Part shown: in pieces, positions 16,690 through 25,520 of the stretch | Layout of the letters: every line of letters starts with the position of its first letter | Numbering within the stretch: position 1 is the stretch's first letter | DNA from: Rhizobium sp. NXC24 | GTDB lineage: Bacteria; Pseudomonadota; Alphaproteobacteria; Rhizobiales; Rhizobiaceae | Direction of reading: 5' to 3' | DNA length: 64,000 bases | Assembly: GCF_002944315.1 (NCBI RefSeq) | Contig: NZ_CP024311.1 | Coordinates: forward strand, 3,076,501-3,140,500 | Program-made: the position numbers and the translations under genes | Notes under the pieces: model-generated | What the model was told of the DNA's origin: nothing | Databases searched by the model: none | The model's input: the letters and a program-made list of their open reading frames with translations, nothing else

Positions 16690-17472
16690 ATGACCACCAA
16701 TACTCTTGCCAGCTTAGCCACGGCCCTTGTTTCGGGCTCTATCAAGGTCGTCGATCTGACCGCGCCGCTCGGCCCCGAAACCCCGGTGCTTTACCTGCCG
16801 CCGCAGTTCGGCAAGAACACGCCGTCGGTCAAAGTACACAAGATTTCCGAATATAATCAGGACGGTCCGTTCTGGGCCTGGAACTGGCTGGAACTCGGCG
16901 AACACACCGGCACGCATTTCGACGCGCCCTGCCACTGGATCACCGGCAAGGACAATCCGAACAATACGACCGACACCATCCCGCCGCAGAACTTCGTCGC
17001 TCCAGTCAACGTCATCGACCGTTCGAAGGAAGCCGCGGCCAATCCGGACTATCTGCTGACGGTCGACAGCATCAAGGAATGGGAAGCCGAGCATGGCGCT
17101 ATCGAAGCCGGCACCTGGGTGGTCCTGCGCACCGATTGGTACAAGCGCAACGGCTCAACCGAAGCCTTTCTCAATGCCGATGAAAACGGCCCGCATTCGC
17201 CGGGCCCGACCGCCGAGGCGATCGAATATCTACTGACGAAGGGCATCATCGGCTGGGGTTCGGAAACGATAGGCACCGACGCCGGCTCCGCGGGCGGCAT
17301 GAACCCGCCTTTCCCGGCCCATAACCTGATGCACAAGAACAATCGCTACGGCCTCGCCAGCCTCTCCAACCTCGATCAGCTTCCGCCCAAGGGCGCCGTG
17401 CTGATCGCCGCACCGCTGAAATTCGTCAAGGGCACGGGCTCTCCGGTGCGCGCGCTGGCCTTGATAGCCTGA
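16690..17472 (+). CDS. Cyclase-family metal-dependent hydrolase, isatin-hydrolase-like
   Basis: The 260-residue protein has the cyclase/kynurenine-formamidase-fold metal motif HTGTHFDAPCHW (HxGTHxDxPxH) and the C-terminal stretch LSNLDQLPPKGAVLIAAPLKF. The length (about 260 rather than the ~210 of KynB) and the neighbours favour isatin hydrolase, which opens isatin to isatinate in indole-3-acetate and isatin breakdown, over kynurenine formamidase. There is no kynureninase or tryptophan dioxygenase nearby. The start is set at ATG 16690, close to GGGGAA; an upstream in-frame extension to 16621 is not supported. It leads an operon with the second FAD oxidoreductase and a MarR gene. Confidence 0.75.
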   Translation: MTTNTLASLATALVSGSIKVVDLTAPLGPETPVLYLPPQFGKNTPSVKVHKISEYNQDGPFWAWNWLELGEHTGTHFDAPCHWITGKDNPNNTTDTIPPQNFVAPVNVIDRSKEAAANPDYLLTVDSIKEWEAEHGAIEAGTWVVLRTDWYKRNGSTEAFLNADENGPHSPGPTAEAIEYLLTKGIIGWGSETIGTDAGSAGGMNPPFPAHNLMHKNNRYGLASLSNLDQLPPKGAVLIAAPLKFVKGTGSPVRALALIA

Positions 17473-17546
17473 TGGACTGGGAGGGTCGAAGCGTGGGGAT
17501 GCTTTGACCCTCTTCTTCGAAACTCCTCTTTGCCTGGGGCGGCGGC

Positions 17547-19136
17547 ATGAGCGACCATGACTACATTATCGTCGGCAGCGGCATCAACGCGCTGGTCGCG
17601 GCCGCCATACTCGGCAAGAAGGGACGCAAGGTGCTCGTCCTCGAGCGCAACGATCGCATCGGCGGTTGCCTGCGCAGCGAGGAAATCACCGAACCGGGCT
17701 TCATCCATGATGTCATGGCAACGACGATGGTGCTGTTCCTGACGTCGCCGGCCTATGGCGCCATCGGAAAGGATCTGGAGGCCCGCGGCCTCGAATTCGC
17801 CCACGCCGATCTGCCCACCGGCGTGCTGAGGCCGGATGGTTCGCACGTCATCTTCTCGAAGGACCGACGCCGCAACATCGCCACCTTCGACGAGCTGTCG
17901 CTCGGCGATGGCCAGACTTTCTTGCGCGAGATGGATGCGCTTGCCGCCGACGCTCCCTTCCTGTTTGCGCTGCTCGGTGGAGCACTTTGGTCAGGCTCCA
18001 CGTTAAGGACTGTCGTAAAACAAGGCTGGGGCCGCGGTTTGCGCAAACTCGCCGCCTGGTTCGGCAACGCCCTGATGCCGGCCCGCAGCTATCTGGAAAC
18101 CACCTATCGCTCGGAAGATATTCATGCGCTCTGGGCGCCCTGGGTGCTGCATTGCGGCCTCGGGCCGGAAAGCGCCTATTCGGCCGAGATGCTGAAGGTC
18201 ATCGGCTTTGCCATAGAGCTCGCGGGCACTCCCGTCGTCAAAGGCGGCGCGGACGCGCTGCTGACGGCCTTCGAACGGCTGATCACGGACAATGGTGGCG
18301 AGATCCGTACCGGCGCCGATGTCGAAAGTGTCACCCCCGGTCCTGGCGGACGCGCCGGCGGCGTCAAGCTTGCCAGTGGCGAAACCCTGAACGCCAATGC
18401 CGGCGTCATCTGCTCCGTGACACCAAACCAGCTCTACGAGCGGCTGATAAAGGACTGGCCGTCGCCCCTCCCTCCGGACGTCAAAACCAGCGTTGCCCGC
18501 TATCGTTACGGCAAAGGCAATATGCAGATACACTACGCCCTATCCGAACCGCCACGCTGGAAGGCTGATGACGAACTTGGCAAGGTCGCTCTTCTTCATT
18601 TGACACCCGGCCTCGACGGCGTTTCGCGCGCCGCCAACGAATGCGAACGCGGGCTGCTGCCGGCTGAACCAACCGTCTGCATCGGCCAGCCGGTTTCCTT
18701 TGATCCCAGCCGTGCGCCGGAGGGTAAATCGATCCTCTGGCTGCAGCTTCCCGAAGCGCCGCGGCACATCAAGGGCGATGCGGCTGGCGAGATCGCCATA
18801 CCGCCGGACGGCCGCTGGACAGAGGAAGTACGAGAGCGCTATGCCGACCGCATCGAGTCCTTGCTCGAAAGCCATATCGAAAAATTCTCCGGCATAAAGC
18901 TCGCGCGGCGCAGCTATTCGCCCGCCGATCTCGAAGCCATGAACATGAATCTCGTTGGCGGCGACCCCTATGGCGGCTACTGCGGCATCGACCAGTTTTT
19001 CCTCTGGCGCCCCTTCAAGTCGTCTGTTAACCACCGCACGCACGTAGCAGGTTTATACCACATTGGTGCTTCGACGCATCCCGGCCCGGGTCTTGGCGGC
19101 GGCTCCGGTTTCCTGCTCGCGTCATCATTAAAATAG
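17547..19136 (+). CDS. FAD-dependent oxidoreductase, phytoene-desaturase-like family (copy 2)
   Basis: The 529-residue protein has an N-terminal Rossmann motif (DYIIVGSGINALVAAAILG), ERNDRIGGCLRSEE, and the C-terminal flavin motif LYHIGASTHPGPGLGGGSGF. It aligns along its length with the protein at 14718-16286 (for example GQPVSFDPSRAPEGKSILWLQ against GQPTAIDPSRAPDGQHVLWIQ), so the two arose by duplication and may form a heteromer or act on successive intermediates. It stands 74 bases after the isatin-hydrolase-like gene and 27 before a MarR gene, so it is probably in one operon with them. Confidence 0.85.
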   Translation: MSDHDYIIVGSGINALVAAAILGKKGRKVLVLERNDRIGGCLRSEEITEPGFIHDVMATTMVLFLTSPAYGAIGKDLEARGLEFAHADLPTGVLRPDGSHVIFSKDRRRNIATFDELSLGDGQTFLREMDALAADAPFLFALLGGALWSGSTLRTVVKQGWGRGLRKLAAWFGNALMPARSYLETTYRSEDIHALWAPWVLHCGLGPESAYSAEMLKVIGFAIELAGTPVVKGGADALLTAFERLITDNGGEIRTGADVESVTPGPGGRAGGVKLASGETLNANAGVICSVTPNQLYERLIKDWPSPLPPDVKTSVARYRYGKGNMQIHYALSEPPRWKADDELGKVALLHLTPGLDGVSRAANECERGLLPAEPTVCIGQPVSFDPSRAPEGKSILWLQLPEAPRHIKGDAAGEIAIPPDGRWTEEVRERYADRIESLLESHIEKFSGIKLARRSYSPADLEAMNMNLVGGDPYGGYCGIDQFFLWRPFKSSVNHRTHVAGLYHIGASTHPGPGLGGGSGFLLASSLK

Positions 19137-19163
19137 CAGGATTCCACAGGGAGATATCGTCTA

Positions 19164-19670
19164 ATGGAGGAGCGGTTTTCAGGCACCGTTTTGCGGCGTA
19201 GCCGAGAGAATACCGAGAAGCGTCCGACCATGGGCGAAATAGGGCTCAATCATTTCGCCCCCTATCTGATGAACCGGCTGATGGCCCGCTGGAACATCAA
19301 CATGTCGGAAGAGCTGCGCGAATACGACATGACGACCGCAAAAATGCGGGCGCTCGCCGTTCTCAGCGTCTCTTCCTCGGTCACCATCAACGAACTCTCC
19401 GTCTTTGCCGTCACCGAACAATCGACAATGAGCCGCACGCTGGACTCCCTGGAGCAACAGGGTTTCATTCGCCGCCAGCCCCGCACCGAGGACATGCGCA
19501 TCCGTGACGTCTCCATCACCGAAGAAGGCCGCACCGCCTTCGAAAAGGTGTGGCCGACCATGTATGACCTGTTTCTGCAGATGTTCGATGGCGTGGAGGA
19601 AACGGAATACCGGGCGTTCATCTCGACGCTGCATAAGGTGCTGCACAATATCCGCAAGCATGAGATTTGA
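19164..19670 (+). CDS. MarR-family transcriptional regulator
   Basis: The 168-residue protein has the MarR winged helix (VTINELSVFAVTEQSTMSRTLDSLEQQGFIRRQ) and the wing with the conserved Asp-Arg-like turn (RTEDMRIRDVSITEEG). The first ~22 residues are not conserved in type; an internal ATG at 19230 would also give a complete domain. As the last gene of the isatin-hydrolase/FAD operon it is the best candidate for the repressor of the island, whose 14-bp palindromes fit a MarR dimer. This pairing is inferred from position only. Confidence 0.9.
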   Translation: MEERFSGTVLRRSRENTEKRPTMGEIGLNHFAPYLMNRLMARWNINMSEELREYDMTTAKMRALAVLSVSSSVTINELSVFAVTEQSTMSRTLDSLEQQGFIRRQPRTEDMRIRDVSITEEGRTAFEKVWPTMYDLFLQMFDGVEETEYRAFISTLHKVLHNIRKHEI

Positions 19671-19696
19671 GGCAAGGCAGGGGTGACGCCTGTGGC

Positions 19697-19853
19697 CGCC
19701 CCGTCCTTCGAGGCATCTTTCCGCTACACGTTAAGATGCACCTCAGGATGAGGCGGAGCGAAATTCGCAATTGGCGCGAAGGCTAGCCCTCATGGTGAGG
19801 TGCGGAGGACCGAAGGCTCGGAGCCTCGACACGAGGGCGGGTGGCTGAAACAC
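19697..19853. repeat. Rhizobial-type intergenic repeat
   Basis: The gap between the MarR gene and the convergent indolepyruvate oxidoreductase contains phrases such as CCGTCCTTCGAGGC, CACCTCAGGATGAGG, CCTCATGGTGAGG and GACACGAGGGCGGGTGG. These are partly self-complementary and typical of dispersed repeats between genes in Rhizobiales. It probably serves or replaces a terminator between the two operons. The exact family could not be checked. Confidence 0.5.
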
Positions 19854-19858
19854 ACCTA

Positions 19859-21418
19859 TCACAGCGTCGCCACCGTCTTCAGCGCACCGTCCAACGCAAT
19901 CCCCTTCTCGTCCATCAGCGCCGCCTGTCTCAGCCGACGCATCCACGCAGCTCCGTCGTCACGATCGCGCAGCATCGATAGCGCCGACATCACGCGATCG
20001 AATTTCGACAGACCGCGCGCATGCGTGTCCGAATAGCCCTTTACCAGACGGCGATTGTTCAGCACTTCGACCGCGAGATCATAGTTGGTGCCGAGGAGAT
20101 TGGTGGCAACGGAAAGCCAGGCCTCCCGATGCTCGACTTCGCGCGCATGCCGAAGCGTACCTCGACGCGTGCGGCGCAGCGCTGAAACGACATAAAGTCC
20201 GAGGAACCAAAACAGCGTGCCCGTCTGCACACGGCGGCCCTTGTTGACGATGCGATCGAGACGACCGAAAAGCTTGGGCCGGCTCTCGATCCAGAGGCCG
20301 AGACGTTTCGGCAGGGTGCCGCAGACCTCTTCCATGCGCGGATGCATATATTCGGTCATATAGACGATCTGGTCGTCCTTGGCGCCCACTTCCTTGCGCA
20401 CGCGATCGAAGCGCGAAGCGCGCACCTTCAAATCGGCGACGCGGATGACATCGTCATAGGCCATGGCGACCGCGGTGTATTTCGCCGCCTGCACCGTGAA
20501 AGCGAAACCCTTCGCCTCACCGCCGGCTTTACGATCGAACGCGTAGAGCGCTGCGACCCGGGTCAGATATTCATCGGCATAGGCCGGGTCCTGATAGTCT
20601 GTGAGTTTCTTGATGCCGGCAAACAACAGCGGCCAGGCTTCCTCCGGAAACTCGGAACGGATGCGATGCACCAGACCGTCGAGCGCCGGGTGACCGGCCG
20701 TTTCCGGCAAGGCATCGAAATGCTTTGTTGGCGTCGCGGAAACAGCATCGCGCGGCTTGTCCTTGGCGCGATCGAAAGCGGCGTTGAAGGCCTTCAGGCT
20801 GGGTTCGATACCTTTGCCCCCGGCGCGGATCATCGCCTCGAAAGCCTGCTTGGCGAAAGGCAATGCTCCGGAAGCTGCGAGTGCACCGAACATCGAGGCG
20901 GAAATCACGCTGCCGTTCTTAACCGCCAGCGTCTCCATATCGAAGGCGATAGTGCGCTTGGCAGCAAAATCCGTGGCGTCGACTACCACTTCCGGATTGC
21001 CGATGCCATCGCCCGGCTTTTCCTTTTCGCCGACGGCGAAGGAACGATGCGTCGAGGCGATCAGCACGGTCTTGTCGGGCGTGACGAGACCCCGCAGCAC
21101 GGACCGGCCGGCTTCCATCAGCTCGGCAGCCATAACGACATCGACATCGCCCGGCGTCGGCATCAGCGAAAAGATCGGCGCGTGACCATCGCGGGCCGGC
21201 AACATCTCGATATAGTAGATCGTCGCGCCCGTGCGCTGCGCCACGCCGGGAACGGAGGTGGTCTGCGCCATCCAGCCTTCGGCTTCGGCAAGCCCGACGA
21301 TCCAGTCGGCCAAGACCCCGCCGCCCTGCCCGCCCATGGCAAGGACGGCCAGCGACAGCGGCTTGTCGGTCGACAGACGTTGGGTGCCTATGTCGGTCAT
21401 GCTGACATGCTCGTTCAT
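19859..21418 (-). CDS. Indolepyruvate oxidoreductase, beta/gamma-domain subunit (IorB-like) with long C-terminal extension
   Basis: The 519-residue protein starts with the pyruvate:ferredoxin-oxidoreductase gamma-type domain (LAVLAMGGQGGGVLADWIVGLAE, VPGVAQRTGATIYYIEM) over about residues 20-220. It then carries a ~300-residue extension with SGALPF, basic helices and RAAKYTAVAMAYDDVIRVADLK-like sequence, the DUF6537-type tail found in aerobic two-gene systems. With the partner upstream it would oxidatively decarboxylate indolepyruvate or other aryl-pyruvates to the arylacetyl-CoA. GAGGGAT before ATG 21418 overlaps the partner's stop, so translation is coupled. Confidence 0.85.
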   Translation of the reverse strand: MNEHVSMTDIGTQRLSTDKPLSLAVLAMGGQGGGVLADWIVGLAEAEGWMAQTTSVPGVAQRTGATIYYIEMLPARDGHAPIFSLMPTPGDVDVVMAAELMEAGRSVLRGLVTPDKTVLIASTHRSFAVGEKEKPGDGIGNPEVVVDATDFAAKRTIAFDMETLAVKNGSVISASMFGALAASGALPFAKQAFEAMIRAGGKGIEPSLKAFNAAFDRAKDKPRDAVSATPTKHFDALPETAGHPALDGLVHRIRSEFPEEAWPLLFAGIKKLTDYQDPAYADEYLTRVAALYAFDRKAGGEAKGFAFTVQAAKYTAVAMAYDDVIRVADLKVRASRFDRVRKEVGAKDDQIVYMTEYMHPRMEEVCGTLPKRLGLWIESRPKLFGRLDRIVNKGRRVQTGTLFWFLGLYVVSALRRTRRGTLRHAREVEHREAWLSVATNLLGTNYDLAVEVLNNRRLVKGYSDTHARGLSKFDRVMSALSMLRDRDDGAAWMRRLRQAALMDEKGIALDGALKTVATL

Positions 21419-21427
21419 ATCGATCCC

Positions 21428-23581
21428 TCAATCCGCAAAGACGATGCGGCCGGCCTGGCGGCGGGCCTGCAGCCAGCCGATGACGGCGGCACGCATGCGG
21501 GCGAGGAAGCGATCCCAGCCGGTTGGATTATGGATGATATCGGCGCGGTAGAAGGAGGGACAGAGCACCGCCGCCTCCGCCACTTCGCCGCAATTGCCAC
21601 AGCCGACGCAATTATTGTCGACTGCCGCCACCGGATCGTCCTTCAGTGGATCGTCGGTATGCTTGACCGACAGTGACGGACAGCCGGAAAGACGGATGCA
21701 AGCGTGATCGCCCGTGCACACATCCTCATCGACGCCAAAGCGCTCCTTGACCATACGCTTGCCGTCCTTCACCGCCTTGGCGAATTGCGGCTTTACGCGC
21801 CGCTGCTTATTCAGCATGCATTCCGACGAGGCGACGATGATCTTCGGTCCTGGCTCCTTCGACGTCAGCGCCTCGCGCAACGTGTCGCGCATCTTGCCGA
21901 CGTCATAGGTCCGGTCGATTTGGCGGACCCAGGTGGCGCCGATGCCCTTGACGGCGTTGACGATCGAATTGTTGGTCTTGCGGCGCGGGTTCAGCGCGCG
22001 CGAAGATGGAATGTCCTGGCCACCGGTCGCCGCCGAATAATAGTTGTCAACGACGAGGATGACGCCATCCTGTTTGTTGAAAACGGCATTGCCGACCGAC
22101 GTCGCCAGGCCGTTATGCCAGAAACCGCCGTCGCCCATCACGGAAATGGCGCGCTTATCGGCGGCGACATTGAAGGCGGAGGCGGCCGCCGGGCCGAGGC
22201 CGTAACCCATTGTGGTGCTGCCGATATTGAACGGCGGCAGGATCGAGAACAGGTGGCAACCGATATCGCCGGAGATGTGATGTTGGCCGAGTTCGTTCTC
22301 GACCAGCTTCATCGCCGCGAAAATCGGCCGCTCGGGACAGCCGATGCAGAAACCCGGCGGGCGCGGCGGCACGACTTCGGTTAGCGCCTTGACCTTCGGG
22401 TCGTTGAGAACAGGCGTCGGGTCCGGCAATGGCGGCTGGTTGCCGAGCAAGATGCGCTGATGCGTTTCCAGGAAATTCTTGATGCCTTTCACCAGCACAG
22501 GCGGGGTATATTCACCGCCCATCGGCAACACATCCTTTCCAGAGACCTTGGTCTGAATGTCGCGACGGCGCAGGATGGTGTTGAGCGATTGCTCGATATA
22601 TTCCGGCGCGCCCTCCTCGACCATCAACACGGCCTTCTTGTTCGCGCAGAATTCGGCCATCTGATCGTCAACCAGCGGATAGGCGACATTGAGGACATAA
22701 AGCGGCACCGAGGAGTTGCCGTAGACATCAGCGAGGCCGAGCTGCTGCAGCGCGCGCATGACACCATTATACATGCCGCCAAGCAGGATGATGCCGACTT
22801 CGCCTTCGGACGGGCCGAAATACTCGTTGAGCTGGCGCTTCTTGATGAAGTCGACAGCCGCCGGCCAGCGCTTCTCCAGCTTCTCCTTCTCATGCAGGAA
22901 GGAAGCCGGTGGCAGCACGATGCGGTTGACATCACGCACGGGATTTTCCAGCGCCTGCTTGAGCGTATAGTTCGGCCGCTTGTTGTCCTTGGCTTCAAAC
23001 TGGCCGTGAACATGGCAGCTACGGATGCCGACCTGCAGCATGACCGGCGTGTTGGAGGCTTCCGACAATTCGAAGCCCTCTTCGACCGCCTGTACGATCG
23101 ACGGCAGGTTCGGGCGTGGATTGAGCAGCCACATCTGCGACTTCATGGCGTAGGCATGGCTGCGCTCCTGCATGATCGAGGAGCCTTCGCCATAGTCTTC
23201 GCCGATGATGATCAGCGCGCCGCCGGTGACACCGCCGGATGAGAGGTTGGAGAGCGCATCGGAGGCTACGTTGGTGCCCGCCGTCGATTTCCAGGTAACG
23301 GCGCCGCGCACCGGATACATGACCGAAGCCGACAGCATAGCGGCGGCAGCAGCTTCCGAAGCGGACGTCTCGAAATGGACACCCAGGTCCTCCATCACGT
23401 CCTTGGCATCCGCCAGCACATCCATGAGATGGGAAATCGGTGATCCCTGGTAGCCACCAACATAGGAAACACCGGATTGCAACAGCGCCTTGGTGATCGC
23501 GAGAATGCCTTCGCCGCGGAAAATATCGCCTTCTCCGAGCTTCAGATCCTCGACTTCGCGCACAAACGACCGTTCGGCCAT
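21428..23581 (-). CDS. Indolepyruvate oxidoreductase, thiamine-diphosphate subunit (IorA-like) with C-terminal ferredoxin domain
   Basis: The 717-residue protein has the pyrimidine-binding domain first (GEGILAITKALLQSGVSYVGGYQGSP), then CIGCPERP at about residue 412, the thiamine-diphosphate motif GDGGFWHNG with NYYSAATGGQ near 480-505, and a C-terminal iron-sulfur segment with CTGDHACIRLSGC and CVGCGNCGE. This is the IorA layout. Electrons should leave through the [4Fe-4S] centres. It is the first gene of a two-gene operon transcribed away from the shared control region. Substrates of the family include indolepyruvate and phenylpyruvate; indolepyruvate fits the isatin and anthranilate genes around it. 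Confidence 0.88.
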   Translation of the reverse strand: MAERSFVREVEDLKLGEGDIFRGEGILAITKALLQSGVSYVGGYQGSPISHLMDVLADAKDVMEDLGVHFETSASEAAAAAMLSASVMYPVRGAVTWKSTAGTNVASDALSNLSSGGVTGGALIIIGEDYGEGSSIMQERSHAYAMKSQMWLLNPRPNLPSIVQAVEEGFELSEASNTPVMLQVGIRSCHVHGQFEAKDNKRPNYTLKQALENPVRDVNRIVLPPASFLHEKEKLEKRWPAAVDFIKKRQLNEYFGPSEGEVGIILLGGMYNGVMRALQQLGLADVYGNSSVPLYVLNVAYPLVDDQMAEFCANKKAVLMVEEGAPEYIEQSLNTILRRRDIQTKVSGKDVLPMGGEYTPPVLVKGIKNFLETHQRILLGNQPPLPDPTPVLNDPKVKALTEVVPPRPPGFCIGCPERPIFAAMKLVENELGQHHISGDIGCHLFSILPPFNIGSTTMGYGLGPAAASAFNVAADKRAISVMGDGGFWHNGLATSVGNAVFNKQDGVILVVDNYYSAATGGQDIPSSRALNPRRKTNNSIVNAVKGIGATWVRQIDRTYDVGKMRDTLREALTSKEPGPKIIVASSECMLNKQRRVKPQFAKAVKDGKRMVKERFGVDEDVCTGDHACIRLSGCPSLSVKHTDDPLKDDPVAAVDNNCVGCGNCGEVAEAAVLCPSFYRADIIHNPTGWDRFLARMRAAVIGWLQARRQAGRIVFAD

Positions 23582-23769
23582 CGAAGCTACCCCTTTGCCC
23601 TATCGGGCTTGCTCTTAAATCATTTGCAAAATCATATTTTGAACGCCGTCTGGCTGTCAATGAACAAATGGGAAACCCCAAAACCCGCCTAATTGCCAGA
23701 GCCATACATAGGGTTGAGGTTCGGAAAAATACTATTTTGAGTCATAAATGACGAACGTACATATATGTG

Positions 23770-23791
23770 TATGCATAAATTATGAGCTTCA
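23770..23791. promoter_or_regulatory. Shared element, second copy (TATGCATA...TGAGCTT)
   Basis: It matches 19 of 22 positions of 16324-16345, in the same strand orientation, with both copies upstream of minus-strand oxidoreductase genes of the island. Here it is 189 bases from the IorA ATG and immediately follows the palindrome ACATATATGT. It may bind a second regulator distinct from the one recognising the 14-bp palindrome. Confidence 0.4.
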
Positions 23792-23871
23792 CCGCCTAAA
23801 TCATCGCTCAAAAAGCTAAGCCGGAATCTGCGGAATGCCCAGAGAAAGCGCTTGCCGGTTCGGGAGGCTTA

Positions 23872-23885
23872 TTTTAAGATTAAAA
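23872..23885. promoter_or_regulatory. Palindromic operator candidate, site 2
   Basis: TTTTAAGATTAAAA has perfect six-base arms and differs from site 1 only in one central base. It stands 75 bases before the ATG of the peptide-type binding protein, so it most likely controls the five-gene ABC operon. Confidence 0.5.
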
Positions 23886-23959
23886 CATTCCGAAAATAAA
23901 TCGCCAGCGGCAGGCGGGCGTCACGCTTTTCTGCCGCTTAACAGGGGAACGGAGTGACC

Positions 23960-25495
23960 ATGACAACGCTTACTCGGCGCGAGGCATTGAGCCTCGGCGC
24001 GGCCGCTTTTATTGCTGGAATTCTCGCGGGCAGGACGAGCGTGGAAGCCGCCGAAGCCGGCACGCTGACCATTGCCTTCAACGTCAATTTGCCCTCTTTC
24101 GACCCGACCACCGGTCCATCGGCGGTCAACCCCACAATCCAGGCGATCTATCGCTCGGTCTTCGACCAATATATCGGCCAGGGCCCGGATCTGAAATTCC
24201 AGCCGGGCTTGCTCACCGCCTGGGGCTGGAACGACGACAAGACCAAGGTCTGGATGGATGTTCGCGAAGGCGTCACCTGGCACGACGGCTCTAAATTCAC
24301 GCCCGACGACATCGTCTGGTCGCTGGAGCGCGCCGCCAAACAGGAAACCGGCAATCCGATCCAGTTCATCTGGTCGACGGCCAACAATTACAAGGTGGAG
24401 GGCAATCGCATCACCGGCGATGTCGTCCGTTTCGAGCCGACCTATTTCAAATGGATGGCCTTCCTGACTGGCTATGTCCTGCCCAAGGACTACTACAGCA
24501 AAGTTGGCGCGGAAGGCTTCGAAAAGAAGCCTGTCGGCACCGGCCCCTACATGGTCGACGCCTATGAAGGCAATTCCTACCTGCGGCTGAAGGCAAACCC
24601 GAACTATTTCGGCGGCAAGCCGGCCTTCGATACCGTCATCTTTAAATTCGTGCCCGATACGACTAGCCGGGTCGCCGAGATCGAGTCCGGCTCCTCCGAC
24701 GTGACGCTCGAAATCCCCTATGAGGATTTCGATCGCCTGAAAAAGAAATCCGGCCTTGCCGGCGTCGCCACGCCGATCTCCGATATCGGCATGATCTTCA
24801 TCAGCAATGTCGATCCGATGTTGGACAAAAATGTCCGCCTTGCCGCCAACATGGCGATCGACAAGGAAGCGATCATCAAACGACTACTGCGCGGCTACGG
24901 CAAGCCGCTCTCGACGCTGGAAGCGCCGGAATATGACGCCTACGATCCTTCCATCAAAATCCCCTATGACCCTGCGCAGGCCAAGAAACTCTTGGCAGCC
25001 AGCGGCTATTCGCCGGAAAAGCCCGTCAAATTTGGCATCAAGACCACCCGTGGCTTCAAGCCGAAGGATTACGAGATGATCCAGGCGATCGTCGGCATGT
25101 GGCGCAAGGTCGGCATCGAAGCCGACATCGAAGTCTACGAAATCGCCAAGCACTACGAGCTACGTGCCGCCCACAAGCTCGGCCCGGCCGCCTTCTATAA
25201 TTGGGGCAATGCCATCGGCGATCCCACGACCTCGACCGGTTTCGCCATGTTCGGTCCCTCGCCGCACTCGGCCTGGAAGACCAAGGATGTCGACGACATG
25301 CTGGGGCCGCTCTGGGTGGAAAAGGATGAGGCCAAACGCATCGCCGGCTGGAAGGCCGCGATCAAATACATCGCCGAACAGGGCTATGTGATCCCGCTGC
25401 TGCAATATGTCCAGCCGATCGTCTACAAGTCGAGCCTGAAGGTGACGCCGAATGTTTCCGGCGCCTTGCAGCCGACGCTGGTATCAAAGGCTTGA
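23960..25495 (+). CDS. ABC transporter substrate-binding protein, peptide/opine (family 5)
   Basis: The 511-residue protein has a Tat-like signal (TRREALSLGAAAFIAGILAG, cleavage near VEA-A) and the family 5 solute-binding fold: FDPTTGPSAVNPTIQAIY, LLTAWGWNDDKTKVWMDVREGVTWHDGSKFTPDDIVWSLER, GTGPYMVDAYEGN. The ATG is set by GGAG five bases upstream. It is the first gene of a five-gene Dpp/Opp-type importer. Family 5 proteins bind peptides, opines, nickel chelates and other bulky solutes; here an indolic or aromatic amino-acid conjugate is conceivable from context only. Confidence 0.9.
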   Translation: MTTLTRREALSLGAAAFIAGILAGRTSVEAAEAGTLTIAFNVNLPSFDPTTGPSAVNPTIQAIYRSVFDQYIGQGPDLKFQPGLLTAWGWNDDKTKVWMDVREGVTWHDGSKFTPDDIVWSLERAAKQETGNPIQFIWSTANNYKVEGNRITGDVVRFEPTYFKWMAFLTGYVLPKDYYSKVGAEGFEKKPVGTGPYMVDAYEGNSYLRLKANPNYFGGKPAFDTVIFKFVPDTTSRVAEIESGSSDVTLEIPYEDFDRLKKKSGLAGVATPISDIGMIFISNVDPMLDKNVRLAANMAIDKEAIIKRLLRGYGKPLSTLEAPEYDAYDPSIKIPYDPAQAKKLLAASGYSPEKPVKFGIKTTRGFKPKDYEMIQAIVGMWRKVGIEADIEVYEIAKHYELRAAHKLGPAAFYNWGNAIGDPTTSTGFAMFGPSPHSAWKTKDVDDMLGPLWVEKDEAKRIAGWKAAIKYIAEQGYVIPLLQYVQPIVYKSSLKVTPNVSGALQPTLVSKA

Positions 25496-25520
25496 TGTTT
25501 GGCTCCGCTTTTGCGGCGCT

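Larger units (their letters stand above)
23582..23959. other. Divergent control region, indolepyruvate oxidoreductase to peptide-type ABC operon
   Basis: This 378-base region is distinctly AT-rich. It contains several symmetric elements: GTCAT-AA-ATGAC at about 23743-23754, ACATATATGT just after it, the shared TATGCATA element at 23770-23791, and the TTTTAA-GA-TTAAAA palindrome at 23872-23885. It must hold promoters for both operons. No open frame with coding character was found. Confidence 0.55.

Noticed and set aside
16690..17472. Kynurenine formamidase (KynB)
   Set aside because: The motif is compatible, but length and neighbours point to isatin hydrolase, and no kynurenine pathway genes are present.
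20342..21676. 444-codon plus-strand open frame opposite the indolepyruvate oxidoreductase genes
   Set aside because: It crosses the junction of two real minus-strand genes and has no domain signal.
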